From: Setoptus koraiensis
Taxonomy: Eukaryota; Arthropoda
Length of the DNA stretch: 64,000 nucleotides
Reading direction: 5' to 3'
NCBI GenBank assembly: GCA_048013815.1
Contig: CM106585.1
Span: 2,480,001-2,544,000, forward strand
The notes beneath the pieces were generated by a model. It was not told the DNA's origin and searched no databases. It was given only the letters and a program-made list of their open reading frames with translations. How positions within the stretch are numbered: the first letter of the stretch is position 1; each line of letters begins with the position of its first letter. Position numbers and translations under genes: made by a program. This document shows positions 22,121 to 32,549 of the stretch, one piece after another.

Positions 22121-22819
22121 TCAGCCCAGCCGATAAAATTTGTTTTGGCTCGGCGCCCTATGCCACCATCAGCTAGATTTACAGCTAACTAACATAGCTG
22201 CTAAATTGTCATCAAGTCTTCATCTTGTTGTTAATTAATCCAGTTATTGTGCCAGTTATTACGCCAGTTATGACTGACCAATGTTGAATTAGGTCGATAG
22301 TGTTTCTCACACACACTAGATAGAGGTGAGCTTTAGTGAGCAGTAGCATGCTGCGTGTAGAATACTTCCCGGCGAGACCATCAATTAGATAACTGGATTT
22401 GTTTGTTGGCTGTTAGCTTAGCTGTTTGCTTAGCTAGTTTCTGCACAAGTTATTTAATGCTACTACGAGGCACATTGCGAAACGTGATGCCATTCTGGCC
22501 ATACATAATTCTAGAGCTAATCGGTGTTTAGAGTCTCGACAAACTATCATATGAGTTTTGCTATCGAACAAGTACAAGCAACAACAATCACATATTTGCA
22601 ACTAACCTAAGCAAAACTATTGTTCATTTATTTATCTTTACTTCATTTGTTCACTGAATAGTCACCGTGCACACAATTAAAAAGCCAAACAATCGTCAGC
22701 CAACCAATTTACCGGAAATACCAAGAAGCAAGAGTATTGCTCAACTAAATTTGGCAATACAGCAGCAGCGGCAGCCAACTAATTATAAAGCGACACACAA
22801 ATAGCACAAATATTTGTAG

Positions 22820-22851
22820 ATATATATTTGTATATATATACAAATATATAT
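22820..22851. repeat. 32-nt perfect palindrome before a start codon
   Basis: Self-complementary AT-rich sequence centred on TTTGTATATATATACAAA, ending four bases before the ATG at 22856. In a transcript it would form a stem at the start site. Confidence 0.85.
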
Positions 22852-22855
22852 ACTC

Positions 22856-25476
22856 ATGTATATAAATACAGCAAATATGGCAAAATCACACCACCATCAT
22901 CAGAGAACAACAACAGCAATCATGTTAACTACTATCTCGAATAGCATAAATTTATACAAAACACATAGACTATCTATTATCACATTAGCTCTAATATTAT
23001 TGACATCATCGTCATTGTCACTAACGCACGCGATAAAACGTGACGATTATGGCCAACAACAACAATTACAAAATTCTGGCCAGCAACAGCAACAATTATC
23101 GCCTGTCTATTCATCCTCAGTTTCGATATCCTCATCTTCGTTGCCCTCATCGTCTGCCTCATCTGTTGCATCTAGCGGCTCGTCTGGTTCATCATCATTG
23201 TCCGGATCTGGCCTGTCTGGCTCGCAACAATCTCTGTCATCCCCCTCATCTCAATCATTGTCATCACAATCGGCCTCTTCCAACAACCAAAACAACAATC
23301 AAAATCCGACCTCAATATATTCACAACAATCCGCATACCAATCACCATCATCCTCATCAGCGTCGTCATCATCATTGGGATCTTCATCAATAAACAATCC
23401 GTCATCGTCGTCTTCATCTTCATCTAACATGGCCTCAATGAACAATCCACAACAATATGGCTCTTACTCATCCCGAGACGCATCGTCTTCGTCATCTAAC
23501 AACAACTACGCCAACAGTCCAACTTACACAGATCACGCTGTCTCAGCTAGCAGTCAATCCAATAGTTACCAGCAGGCAGCGGCTAGCGTCAATCAGGCAC
23601 TCGCCTCTTCCGGTCTACTCAACAGTCTGTCTTCAGGCTCTGGTTCAGGCTCGTCCTCTAGCGGAAACAACGGACCAAATCCAAGTTCGTCGTCGTCCTC
23701 CAATTCACCATCATCTAATTTGGCCTACTATTATTATTATCCTAGCAGCAAAGAGTCAAGCAGTCAGGCAGTGAAACACAACCAAGGCTCAGATTTGGGC
23801 TCATCATCATCAGGTGGCTACCAAGCCAGCAATCAGTATCAAAGTTTGTTGTCTTTCCCATCGTCGTCTAGCTCGTCATCTTCGCCATCATCGTCATCGG
23901 CAAACAATGGAAATGGACTTTCGTCATCTGGTGTGTCAGGATCAATGGACGCAGCCAGCTCATTAACTTCGATGGCTCTCAATGGAATGTCGCACGGACT
24001 TGCCGGTTCGGGCAATTTAGACACAGCGGCCAGCAGTCAGGACACTAGCTATCTGCCCCAGCCAGACCAATACAGCAATCAGCAACCATTTACAAGTGGC
24101 AATCAGGGCAACGGTATGGGCAGCAACAGTGGCTCAGGAGCACAACAGCAACAACAAAATCAATATCAGCAACAATACAATGCCATGAATTCCTACAGCG
24201 ATTATACCAGTCCACCTAATCAAAATAATGGTAACATGTTGTCGCCTCAACAGCAGCAACAACAGTCATCTCTCAATATTGGATTAAGCCACCAATCAGC
24301 TGGTCAACCGGCCGTCCAACAGCAGTCTGGCCAAGCTTCGTCGCCTAATGCCTATCATGATCTGTCCTCGTATCCTAGTACATTATCGCAAATGAGCGCC
24401 AATCAGCCATCAATTGTAGGCGGCCAACAACAGTCAACTGTGTCAAACGGAGCTTATCCAACTAGCCAACATATGGCCAATTCAATGAATAATCCATTTG
24501 GAGCACCAAGTGTAGCCAACAACGGAAATCAGGGCAATTTGCAAAATCAATTGGCTGGCAACAATATGTTCACTGCAAGTGAATTAACCAATGCCTTTAA
24601 TGCTTTCAATATGCCCAATTCACAAGCCAACGATCAACTTGGCTCAATGGGCGCAAATTCTAATCCTTACGCAGCGTTTGGTTTAGGTGGCGCTTTTGGC
24701 CAACAAGGTGGCGTCAATCAAGCTGGTCAGGGTAGCTTCAACGGAGCCCAATATCAGCCAAGCTCAAATCAATTCGGTGGTCAGTTTGGCGCAAGTGGCT
24801 TCAATCAGCCCACTGGTCAGGCCAGCACAAATCAATACTCTAGTTTGTTGCCGCCAAACAGTCAACAAGATCAAAGTGCCTCGTCGAGCACACTGTCAAC
24901 AACAAATTCACGCCGTCATGGTATAGCCTCTTACATAATGCCTCTGTTGGCTGTTGCTGGTTTGAGTATGCTTATTCCAACATTGAGTCAATTTGGTGTT
25001 GCTGTTGGTAGAAAGAAACGTTCCATTGGTGACAGTGGCCAATTTCCTAGCAAAGATCAACATCAGCACGCCAAAGAGACGCTGATTAGTGAATACTCAG
25101 ACAAGATTCAACGTTACTATTCGATTTACAGAAGCGCCGTTGAAAACGACGACTGTATGAATAGGCTAATATGTGAATTGGGTGACGCTGTCAAAGAAGT
25201 CAGAGGCAAAGCGGCGGTAGTTACGTAAGTTAAGACCAACTCGACTTGATTGCTATTAGATTTTATACTGATTTAGTTTCAATCCATCAACGACTAATGA
25301 ATTGACCTCATTATGAATCTCATAATCTTATCTCATTATATCATTTTCTGAGCAGTGTGATTGAAAAATTGGTGCCATCTTGGATGACAGGCAAAGTGCA
25401 CGTATTCAAGGACGCCGCTTTGGCTTCAGAGAAGGGCAAATGCCATAAGCAGTTCGCTTGTAAAGTTCAGCTTTAA
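22856..25476 (+). CDS. Ser/Gln-rich secreted protein with four-Cys C-terminal domain
   Basis: Two exons (22856-25224, 25356-25476), 829 residues. The Met at residue 8 (22877) has a better start context (A at -3, G at +4) than the first. A signal peptide or anchor follows (hydrophobic IITLALILLTSSSLSL, cut near HA-IKRDD). Residues 70-690 are Ser, Gln, Asn and Gly repeats. A second hydrophobic segment (IMPLLAVAGLSMLIP) is followed by GRKKRS, a possible furin-type site. The end has a C-X5-C pair (CMNRLICE) and a second pair (CHKQFAC). This resembles the DM4/12-type arthropod extracellular domain. Function unknown; a cuticle or matrix role is a guess. A relative lies at 30294. Confidence 0.75.
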
Positions 25477-26192
25477 TTGTGTAACAATACAACCAATCAT
25501 CAGTTCGACTCAACGGAAACAACAAAACACAATATCGAACCAAAAACAAAACCAACAACTACCACTATTAGTACATAGACAAAGATAGGCATACGGAAAA
25601 TGGCTATTACATAAGTGACAAGGACAATTTACAGTTAGTTCACATAATCAAGTGCTACAAAATTGATTGCAGGTAAATTGCTTGCCTACTTGTTGCTTGC
25701 ACCCAAAACAATGACAACAATATTTAATTATAATTAGTGATTTAATTGTCTTTTTTAAGCGAAAGACGATATAATAATCGGCTATTACGAGCGGCATTAA
25801 ACTTACTTAGAAATAAAACCACCACACACATACAAGATCGATTTGCAAGATAATACCACAACAACCAACAAATTCCAACAAGTCGCTAAAGACTGGCGGT
25901 GGTCATGTTGTCCAATCAACGGCCAGCAACTATAACGAAGAAAGCAACAAATAAATAAACGAGCTATACAAACAGAAGAGGAAATGATTATTGATTATAA
26001 TTTATAATAATAACGCGCGCCTAACGACAATAAAATAAAGGGTAATTCTTTTGAGTTTTTTGAAAAAATATTTCTTATTTAATCCGTAATAACAACAAAC
26101 TTTCTACCTAAGGCAGTGTGTTTATGTGTACAGTAACAAATTGATTGTATTTTAAATACTTGAGAAGTGGCAGTTTGACAGCGACTAGTCGG
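25477..26192. other. Convergent 3' region
   Basis: 3' UTR space of the Ser/Gln-rich gene and of MGME1, which point at each other. AATAAA-type signals occur at about 25950, 25955 and 26033 on the plus strand. No coding signal. Confidence 0.5.
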
Positions 26193-27179
26193 TCAGTTTG
26201 CACCATTAGTAGTAGTTGGCTTTGAAGAAGATTCTTTATATATTTGAGATTTTTGATATTGAGTGAGTCTTGTGCACCACTCTGACCAGTATTTGGAAAG
26301 TTTCTCCTCATCGAAATAATGAACAGAGGCGGGAGATCCGTCGGTATAGGCATAAATAAGAACTCCGCAAGTTACGTTGCCGCCGAGAATGTCATTTGCG
26401 AAATCGGGATCGTGATTGAGGGCCCCACAGTAAGCGGACACTTGCAGAGGACTGTCGTACAGTGACACGTCGGTGAGTTTTTGCTTGACGGTTGTCTTAA
26501 AATCGATCACAGTGAGCTTGTTGTCAAAGAAGGCGACGGCATCAACGATACCTCGGTAGCCCATTTGATTGTGAGTCACTGTATGCTCAACAAGTCTGAC
26601 ATTGGACACTCTTTCCTTGAGTACACCTTCAATACTTTTCCACAAATTAACAGCTATTTCTTCTGAGCATTCTTTCGGAGGTTCCTTGCCTAGAAAGAAA
26701 TGTTCCACCATTGAGTGTAGTTTTTTACCACGACTAAAAGTTTCATTAGTGTATTGAATAAAACCCTCGTGGCCGAGCTTTTTGATCATTGCTTTGCGCC
26801 ACTTTTGCAATAGGTAAGCCGCTTGGGCAGGCATTGTATCTCTGAGTATTGTAGTGATGGCTGGCAAGTGTTTCTCATCCGGTTTAAATGTTGAATGTGT
26901 CAATGGTAAAATTTGAGGCAAGTCTATTTTAAAAATCCTTTCGGGATTGACCATGGAATAGGTGATACTCTGATCGAGTAGCCTAACACGTTGGCATGCT
27001 GCCGGATTACCAAGCTTAAAATTTCTAATAACATTGGTAGTCTTTTTGATTGACTTTTTAGCCAGAATAGTGCTTAATCTCACAGGCATGACTTGATTGG
27101 TTGTTGTTGCTGATTTATTTTTCAATATTTGGAGAGACACTCGGCCTTGGTTGGGCGACATTTTTCTTTGTGGGTTCAA
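26193..27179 (-). CDS. MGME1: Mitochondrial genome maintenance exonuclease 1
   Basis: Single-strand DNase of mitochondria that trims 5' flaps and processes ends during mtDNA replication. One exon, 328 residues, near the human length (344). The first 60 residues are basic and Ser/Thr-rich with few acids, as in a presequence. The PD-(D/E)XK core is clear: GYRGIVDAVAFF with the first Asp, then LTVIDFKTT with Asp and Lys, then SPLQVSAYCGALNHD and IYAYTDGSPASVHYF, all diagnostic of MGME1. Upstream helical parts include MPAQAAYLLQKWRKAMI and FSRGKKLH. It starts 667 bp from the divergent gene at 27847. Confidence 0.93.
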   Translation of the reverse strand: MNPQRKMSPNQGRVSLQILKNKSATTTNQVMPVRLSTILAKKSIKKTTNVIRNFKLGNPAACQRVRLLDQSITYSMVNPERIFKIDLPQILPLTHSTFKPDEKHLPAITTILRDTMPAQAAYLLQKWRKAMIKKLGHEGFIQYTNETFSRGKKLHSMVEHFFLGKEPPKECSEEIAVNLWKSIEGVLKERVSNVRLVEHTVTHNQMGYRGIVDAVAFFDNKLTVIDFKTTVKQKLTDVSLYDSPLQVSAYCGALNHDPDFANDILGGNVTCGVLIYAYTDGSPASVHYFDEEKLSKYWSEWCTRLTQYQKSQIYKESSSKPTTTNGAN

Positions 27180-27846
27180 TGTTGCCTATCGGATGCAGTG
27201 GGAGGAAGTGAATTGCCAAAAGAAATATCCCAACGAAAGCGGCGCATATTTCGAAATGTGTTTCATTGCCGGCCTAAAGAAATAGCAACCGCCGTTCTTA
27301 TTGTTTATTTTTTTATTTTTATTTTTTAATATTCTGTGCAGCACATTCCTGTGCACTGTGCACTCATTCGTCGGCCTGACTCACCGATCGTGATTCAACT
27401 CCCGCTTGGGGAGACGGGAGATGTCTCCCAGGGAGAGTCCACATCTCCTGTTTCTGCCACTTTTCCCGTTCCTCCCATTTTTCTCCCGTTTTCCATTTCA
27501 AACGACTAGAGCTGGAAAAAATGAATGATAAACACGTACGTGTATAAATAATTAGATTTCTTAGATAGACACATGTGAATGCACAAACAATGAGACAGCT
27601 ATTCCACTCACAATGTCTCGGCATCGATTAGATAACAAGTGTGTCCTTCACCGACCAATCCTGAGAGTTGTCGCGTTGAACACTCTCATCGTCAAACCTA
27701 CCAGACTAAATTAATATCAATATACTGGTTATAGCCAAAACAAATCGGAATAATATTAAATTGACATCATCATATCATCGCTACACCGGATATAAGATAT
27801 AATTTTTGTTTTTGTTGTTGTTGTCGGCGTTGCGGCGCTTTAAATA
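27180..27846. promoter_or_regulatory. Divergent promoter region, MGME1 / SRCIN1-like
   Basis: Contains the starts of both divergent genes. A nested inverted repeat sits at about 27415-27450 (GGAGATGT with ACATCTCC, enclosing CTCCC/GGGAG). No coding signal. Confidence 0.45.
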
Positions 27847-29214
27847 ATGGCTAAAACACATCAGCATAGGGCGAGTTTCCGTGCCATTGGAAACGTGTTG
27901 CGTCCCATCAGGGGCTGGATAAACAACAATGATAATGGTTCGGCCAACAATAATACCAACAATAGAATAGTTCACGATAATCTTCTTTTGGGAAATGGTA
28001 CAGTTAACATACAGCAGCAGCACCCGCACCAAAACGGATTGAGGAACCACAATGGACAGCAACAGGCGGCCTTGGACGACCAATACATTAACGATAGTGA
28101 TCACGAGGCCGACTTGACATTTCGTCGATCATTGAAGGCCAGAATGTCGTTGCCCATAGTCAAGGCACCGAGGCCGATGTCGGCATCGCCCGCCATGACA
28201 ACAACCATGACATCAACAATACAAACGACACCACAAAAGACAAAGGACAGTCAACAACAACACCAACAACAACAACACGACCAACAACAACACCAACAGC
28301 ACCACCACCAACAACTTGTACCACAGCACCAACAACTTGTGCCACAGCACCAACAACTTGTAACACAACACCAACAACAACCTGTGACACAACAACAACT
28401 TGCACCACCGCAGCAACCTGCACCACCGCAACAGCAGGCCTCGTTGGGCCTTGTCTATTTACAATTCAACACCGAAACTAAGAGGGCTACTTTGCCAAAT
28501 GAAATTACAACCATTGATACTGTTCACGCATTATTTGTTAGATCATTCCCCCATCAGCTTACAATGAACTTTTTTTCATCGCCTGATATAAAAATTTACA
28601 TTCATGAGGCAACACGTAACGTCTTTTATGAATTGCAAGATGTTCAAGATATTAGAGATCAATCATTATTGAGAATATATCGACAAGATCCCAGAAATAG
28701 TATCTATCAGCCACTTAGACCTAAAGTGTCGTTGCCGATAGCCACCCCAGGCTCAAGAGAACCCATATACGCCACAAGCGAATCTCTACTCGCTCAACAA
28801 CAGCAAATCCAGCAACAACAACAGCTTCGGCAACAACAACTCCAGCAACAACAACTTCAGCAACAACAACTTCAGCAACAGCAACAACAACACTACAGGC
28901 AACTACAATTATATCAAGCATACTCAGGGAAACCACCGACGATGCCTTTACCGCCACCACCACCGAAGCCACAGAGAATGATTTATTTCAACAACAACAA
29001 CCACTATGGCAGTGGAACAATATCAAATGGCAACAGCTCAAGCCCAAATCGATTAGTTAGCAATACAATTGAAAAAGTTCCCCCAGAAACTATGGTGGAC
29101 GAGGAAGCTAGAAAACGCGTGATGCTGTTGGAGCAAAAGCTGGATAATCTCACCGATCTAGTTCAAACGATTCTCAGCCTCCATCGGTCACGTTCATTAT
29201 CTGTGCAGCCTTGA
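27847..29214 (+). CDS. SRCIN1/sickle-tail-like protein, short form
   Basis: Relative of the vertebrate SRCIN1/KIAA1217 and insect CG32809-type proteins, cytoskeletal and Src-pathway scaffolds. One exon, 455 residues. Diagnostic blocks: ADLTFRRSLKARMSLPIV near residue 88, then the AIP3/Bud6-like domain (LGLVYLQFNTETKRATLPNE, IDTVHALFVRSFPHQL, IKIYIHEATRNVFYEL, RDQSLLRIY) at about 198-290. A polyGln/His linker and a Pro run follow. It ends with a short coiled coil, VDEEARKRVMLLEQKLDNL, which lies mid-protein in homologues. Homologues often exceed 1000 residues, so this one is C-terminally short. The stop is followed by AT-rich DNA; a spliced longer isoform cannot be excluded. Confidence 0.82.
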   Translation: MAKTHQHRASFRAIGNVLRPIRGWINNNDNGSANNNTNNRIVHDNLLLGNGTVNIQQQHPHQNGLRNHNGQQQAALDDQYINDSDHEADLTFRRSLKARMSLPIVKAPRPMSASPAMTTTMTSTIQTTPQKTKDSQQQHQQQQHDQQQHQQHHHQQLVPQHQQLVPQHQQLVTQHQQQPVTQQQLAPPQQPAPPQQQASLGLVYLQFNTETKRATLPNEITTIDTVHALFVRSFPHQLTMNFFSSPDIKIYIHEATRNVFYELQDVQDIRDQSLLRIYRQDPRNSIYQPLRPKVSLPIATPGSREPIYATSESLLAQQQQIQQQQQLRQQQLQQQQLQQQQLQQQQQQHYRQLQLYQAYSGKPPTMPLPPPPPKPQRMIYFNNNNHYGSGTISNGNSSSPNRLVSNTIEKVPPETMVDEEARKRVMLLEQKLDNLTDLVQTILSLHRSRSLSVQP

Positions 29215-30293
29215 ATTGTGTAACCTCTCTAATATAGTAAATAATTGACAATTCAAATATATACTACACACTTTAATTGCTATAAGCGAATAGTGATTGA
29301 TTTCTATTTTTGACACCGTTAGCTAGAAGTGGCTATCTATTGGTGGTCATTACTACAGCTAGATAGTTATAATGTTGAACTTGTATGTGTGAGTTGTTTT
29401 AGTCTTGGAACGAAGCCATCAATTGGTTGGCTTGGTCGTAGGGCACTCAATATCTAAACTACGAGCAGAACTTTATCATTAGCCGAATGCATGGGCTTCA
29501 ATAGGAGCTGTTTAGTTAGTTTGAGAATTCAGTTTAGTTGAATAGTGATGGCAGTGGTTAAATCTCACCATCAATTGCTTATCTGAGTGCTAAAAAGTAA
29601 CTTGACCAACCAACAAGCGTTGTATGTTTTTTGATAGAAACTAAGCAACAGTGCTTGGTGGTGGTCATCTTGGTCGTATAACGGTGCACCTCTGATGCTA
29701 ATCTTAGCACTCTAACTTCGGAAACATGTATTCACGGTCAAGCGGTAAGTGGTAGTTTAGGAATAGTAGTTGTGGTTGACTGTACTTCTTTTTCTTGCTT
29801 ACATACTTAGCTGGCCGGCTTGTTTGATTACTTCCACATTGAATGGTGCATGCATCCTATTCTAGTATTAGATGTTGTAGGCATAGCATGTAGTAAAAAT
29901 AGTAAAACTCGAAGCAACAGTTATAAATGTTAGTTAGTTAGTTTGTAGGACAGAAGTTTGTAGAAGAAGTGGATAAGCTGCAAGTTTCCCAAAGATTCGA
30001 TGCCGTTCTCTTCTTTTTAATCTTTCCAGTCAGTCCCGTTGATCGACGAGTCCGCTCTCTAAAAAACTATCTCACCACACCTGTGCTGGCTCTCTTCCTA
30101 TACAGCAAACTCACCAACTTGTACCATAGTCTTACAATGGAACCTCACTAAATAAAAATACATATTTCTGATAAGAGAATTAATTAGACAATAAACATTT
30201 CATTTGTGTGAGTGTGTTTTCGTGTGACGACTAGCTATAACTGTCGCTCACCTCAGTCCATTTTAGCGATCGCCCCCGCCAAACTTCATTACT
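29215..30293. other. Intergenic
   Basis: 3' region of the SRCIN1-like gene and upstream region of the next four-Cys gene. No convincing exon; the frame at 29969-30151 shows no family. Confidence 0.5.
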
Positions 30294-31683
30294 ATGGACG
30301 TTGTAAGATACATTTTGACAAGATTGCAAAATAGCATGCATATGAGAAACAATATGAGTAAGCATAACAATGTAATAATTATACTAATATTAGGAGCAAT
30401 TGTGGGCAATGTAGTGAAATCGACAAATTTAAACACAGAGAACATGTTGTCATCTCACCAAATCAATCAACATCAGCGCCATCACAACCACCACCAACAA
30501 CAACAACAATTTCATCAATATCTTCTCAATCAACAGCTAGAGCAACAGCAAGTTGCGTCCCGACAGAGTGCGAAAAATCTAACAAATGCCAATTTACCGC
30601 TAGCTTCGAGAATAGCGTCGTTGCCCGGCGACAGCGCTGAACGTCCACTAATTGTGAGAGACAACAAACAACAACAACATTTGATTCAATATTTAAGACC
30701 CCAACTGTCAACTCAATCAGTAATAGCACGATCTTCACAAGCAACTGATTCATTGGCGAGGTCGCAAACAGCGTTAACTACTCAGTCGAGACAACAACGA
30801 AATGACAATACTATTGGCCAACTATGTAGAGGTAAGTAAGAGACTAATAAGATGTTACAGACAATATTGATCAAAACTGTCAAGTTCTTTTAATACTAAT
30901 GATTCAATCGATAAACGATCGATCTCTAGGCGCTAGGGATTCCGTTGGCAGCCTGGCCAAAATGGTTTCGTCATATCCGTTAGGTAAGATCCCGTTTATA
31001 TCTGTCTGCCTCTACTAATTCTCTTGCTATCATTATATAATTTCAATTACAAATTAAAATCAATTGCAATTCACTATTGCCACAACAACAGCCAGTATAG
31101 CAACTACAGCTGCTCTTGCCGGCCTATTTGCGGTGCCCTTTGTCGCGCCAGATCTTAAACGTAGTCTAGCCGGAGTGGGCAATCTTGAGGAGCGCATGCA
31201 GGATATGCAAGGCCGACTAGAATCATTTGTTGGCTGGATAGAGCGATCAGTGGAAGTTTTGCCAGCTTTGCCTAGACTACATCCGTTAGAGTGCGTCAAG
31301 AGGGCCGTTTGTGAGGTGCATCATGACAGGAAAAAGTACGGCATACCAGGATTGATTTTACAAGTGATGTTTCCGTAAGTAACAGTGACCATGCATTCTC
31401 AATTTACTCCTATTGCCCCATGTGATTACCATATCACAATTAATAATAACAATAATATTGCTTCTCAATTTACCTGATATCGATAATAATAACAATCACG
31501 CAAAATAGAGCCGAATTGGAGAGCGATGGCCCTTCTAAAGTGATCAACAAATACAAGCTTGCTGCCGGCTACGGGAGATACAACACTTCACAAGACCCGG
31601 ACGCGTGTAGTTCCAAATACGAGGAATGTGTAGTAAATCTGCTGGATATTGTCCAAAATCTCATGGGGTTCATCCTACAATGA
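30294..31683 (+). CDS. Gln/His-rich secreted protein with four-Cys C-terminal domain
   Basis: Four exons (30294-30831, 30930-30983, 31092-31374, 31509-31683), 349 residues, phases consistent. A hydrophobic segment near residues 26-41 (VIIILILGAIVGNVV) acts as signal or anchor. A His/Gln/Asn-rich stretch follows, then a second hydrophobic segment (ASIATTAALAGLFAVPFVAP) and a basic pair (LKRS). The C-terminal part has C-X5-C (CVKRAVCE) and C-X6-C (CSSKYEEC). The layout matches the gene at 22856: hydrophobic segment, basic site, first Cys pair followed by Glu, a phase-2 intron soon after, then the second pair. That shared intron supports common descent. DM4/12-like arthropod proteins are the nearest known shape. 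Function unknown. Confidence 0.75.
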
Positions 31684-32154
31684 CAAAAACAACAACTAAA
31701 GCAACGACACATTGACAATCCTTATTTAAATAATATTTATAATAATAGCAATAATAATAATAATAGTAATAATAAAAAAACAATATCAATAATGGTATGC
31801 CTCCGTCGCCTGTTGTGTGTCTTTGGCATGTGTTTGCGTTATGTGATCTGCAAAAGACAAACATGTTGTTGCAGTGATTAAATCTTATCCCCTTTCTAAG
31901 TGACCTTGCTAGGATGTGCGAAAATAATAATAATAAGGCTCTCTTCTCCGACTAATAATAATATTAATAATAATAGTAATGGTAATAACTTATCGATGCT
32001 CATCAGGTGGGTGCGATTCAGTAGTATGAGTAGGAGTTTGTTTGTGATTCCTATTAGAATAGGATGGCCGTCAGTCCATTTAGTTTGGTGATAATGATGA
32101 TAATACAATTAGGCAACATATTTGCCTAGCCGTAACATAGATTCTCTCATCGAC
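31684..32154. other. 3' region with AT/AAT repeats
   Basis: Downstream of the four-Cys gene. ATA/AAT triplet runs at about 31735-31790 and 31922-31985. No gene. Confidence 0.5.
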
Positions 32155-32274
32155 AACATGCGTGACAATGATAGTGCATGGATTAGAACAGTTTTCATTG
32201 ATCCGAGAGGCCAATTGTCGTCGAGCTGTGTGTCGTGGGCCGAGCTATTTTCTTTGGGTGCCAATGGTGTTTGA
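32155..32274 (+). other. Possible short coding fragment
   Basis: In-frame ATG at 32158 reads MRDNDSAWIRTVF and ends SWAELFSLGANGV. Upstream the frame opens after an AG near 32116, so it could be an exon, but no partner exon or family was found. Confidence 0.15.
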
Positions 32275-32276
32275 CG

Positions 32277-32549
32277 TCAGTAGGCTGCCTTGATTATTTT
32301 CGAGGGACAGCCAGCGGCGGATATTATGTGACAGGAAAGGCCGTCGCCGCAAAATTCTGACAAAGATAATAGAATCCATATGAGAGCCACTGATACAAAT
32401 ATTGCCAATAATTCAACTATTGTGTCACAAATGAGATCGGGCAATTGATTTTGGGCCATGAGCAACATGAGAGAGTCTAAATCGGTTTGATCTGAGTCGG
32501 CCATAAGCTCATACAAATGCTTCAACAGGAAACTGGTCAATTCTATCAT
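32277..32549 (-). CDS. Hypothetical small membrane protein
   Basis: A 90-codon frame starting MIELTSFLLKHLYELM. It has an acidic N-terminal helix and one strong hydrophobic segment (VELLAIFVSVALIWILLSL, about residues 46-64) followed by a Cys-containing tail. It is the longest plausible single-exon frame in a gene-poor region and lacks low-complexity triplets, which is why it is listed. No family recognised; it could be one exon of a larger gene or chance. Confidence 0.25.
   Translation of the reverse strand: MIELTSFLLKHLYELMADSDQTDLDSLMLLMAQNQLPDLICDTIVELLAIFVSVALIWILLSLSEFCGDGLSCHIISAAGCPSKIIKAAY

Larger units (their letters stand above)
18194..22855. other. 4.6-kb gene-free region with inverted repeats
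   Basis: No convincing coding exon on either strand; open frames here are short and low in complexity. It contains a perfect 20-bp-arm palindrome (20040-20082), two neighbouring hairpins (22016-22120), a short CA run near 20667 and scattered CAA/GTT triplets. It is the upstream region of the Ser/Gln-rich gene at 22856 and may hold its enhancers and 5' UTR. Confidence 0.5.
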
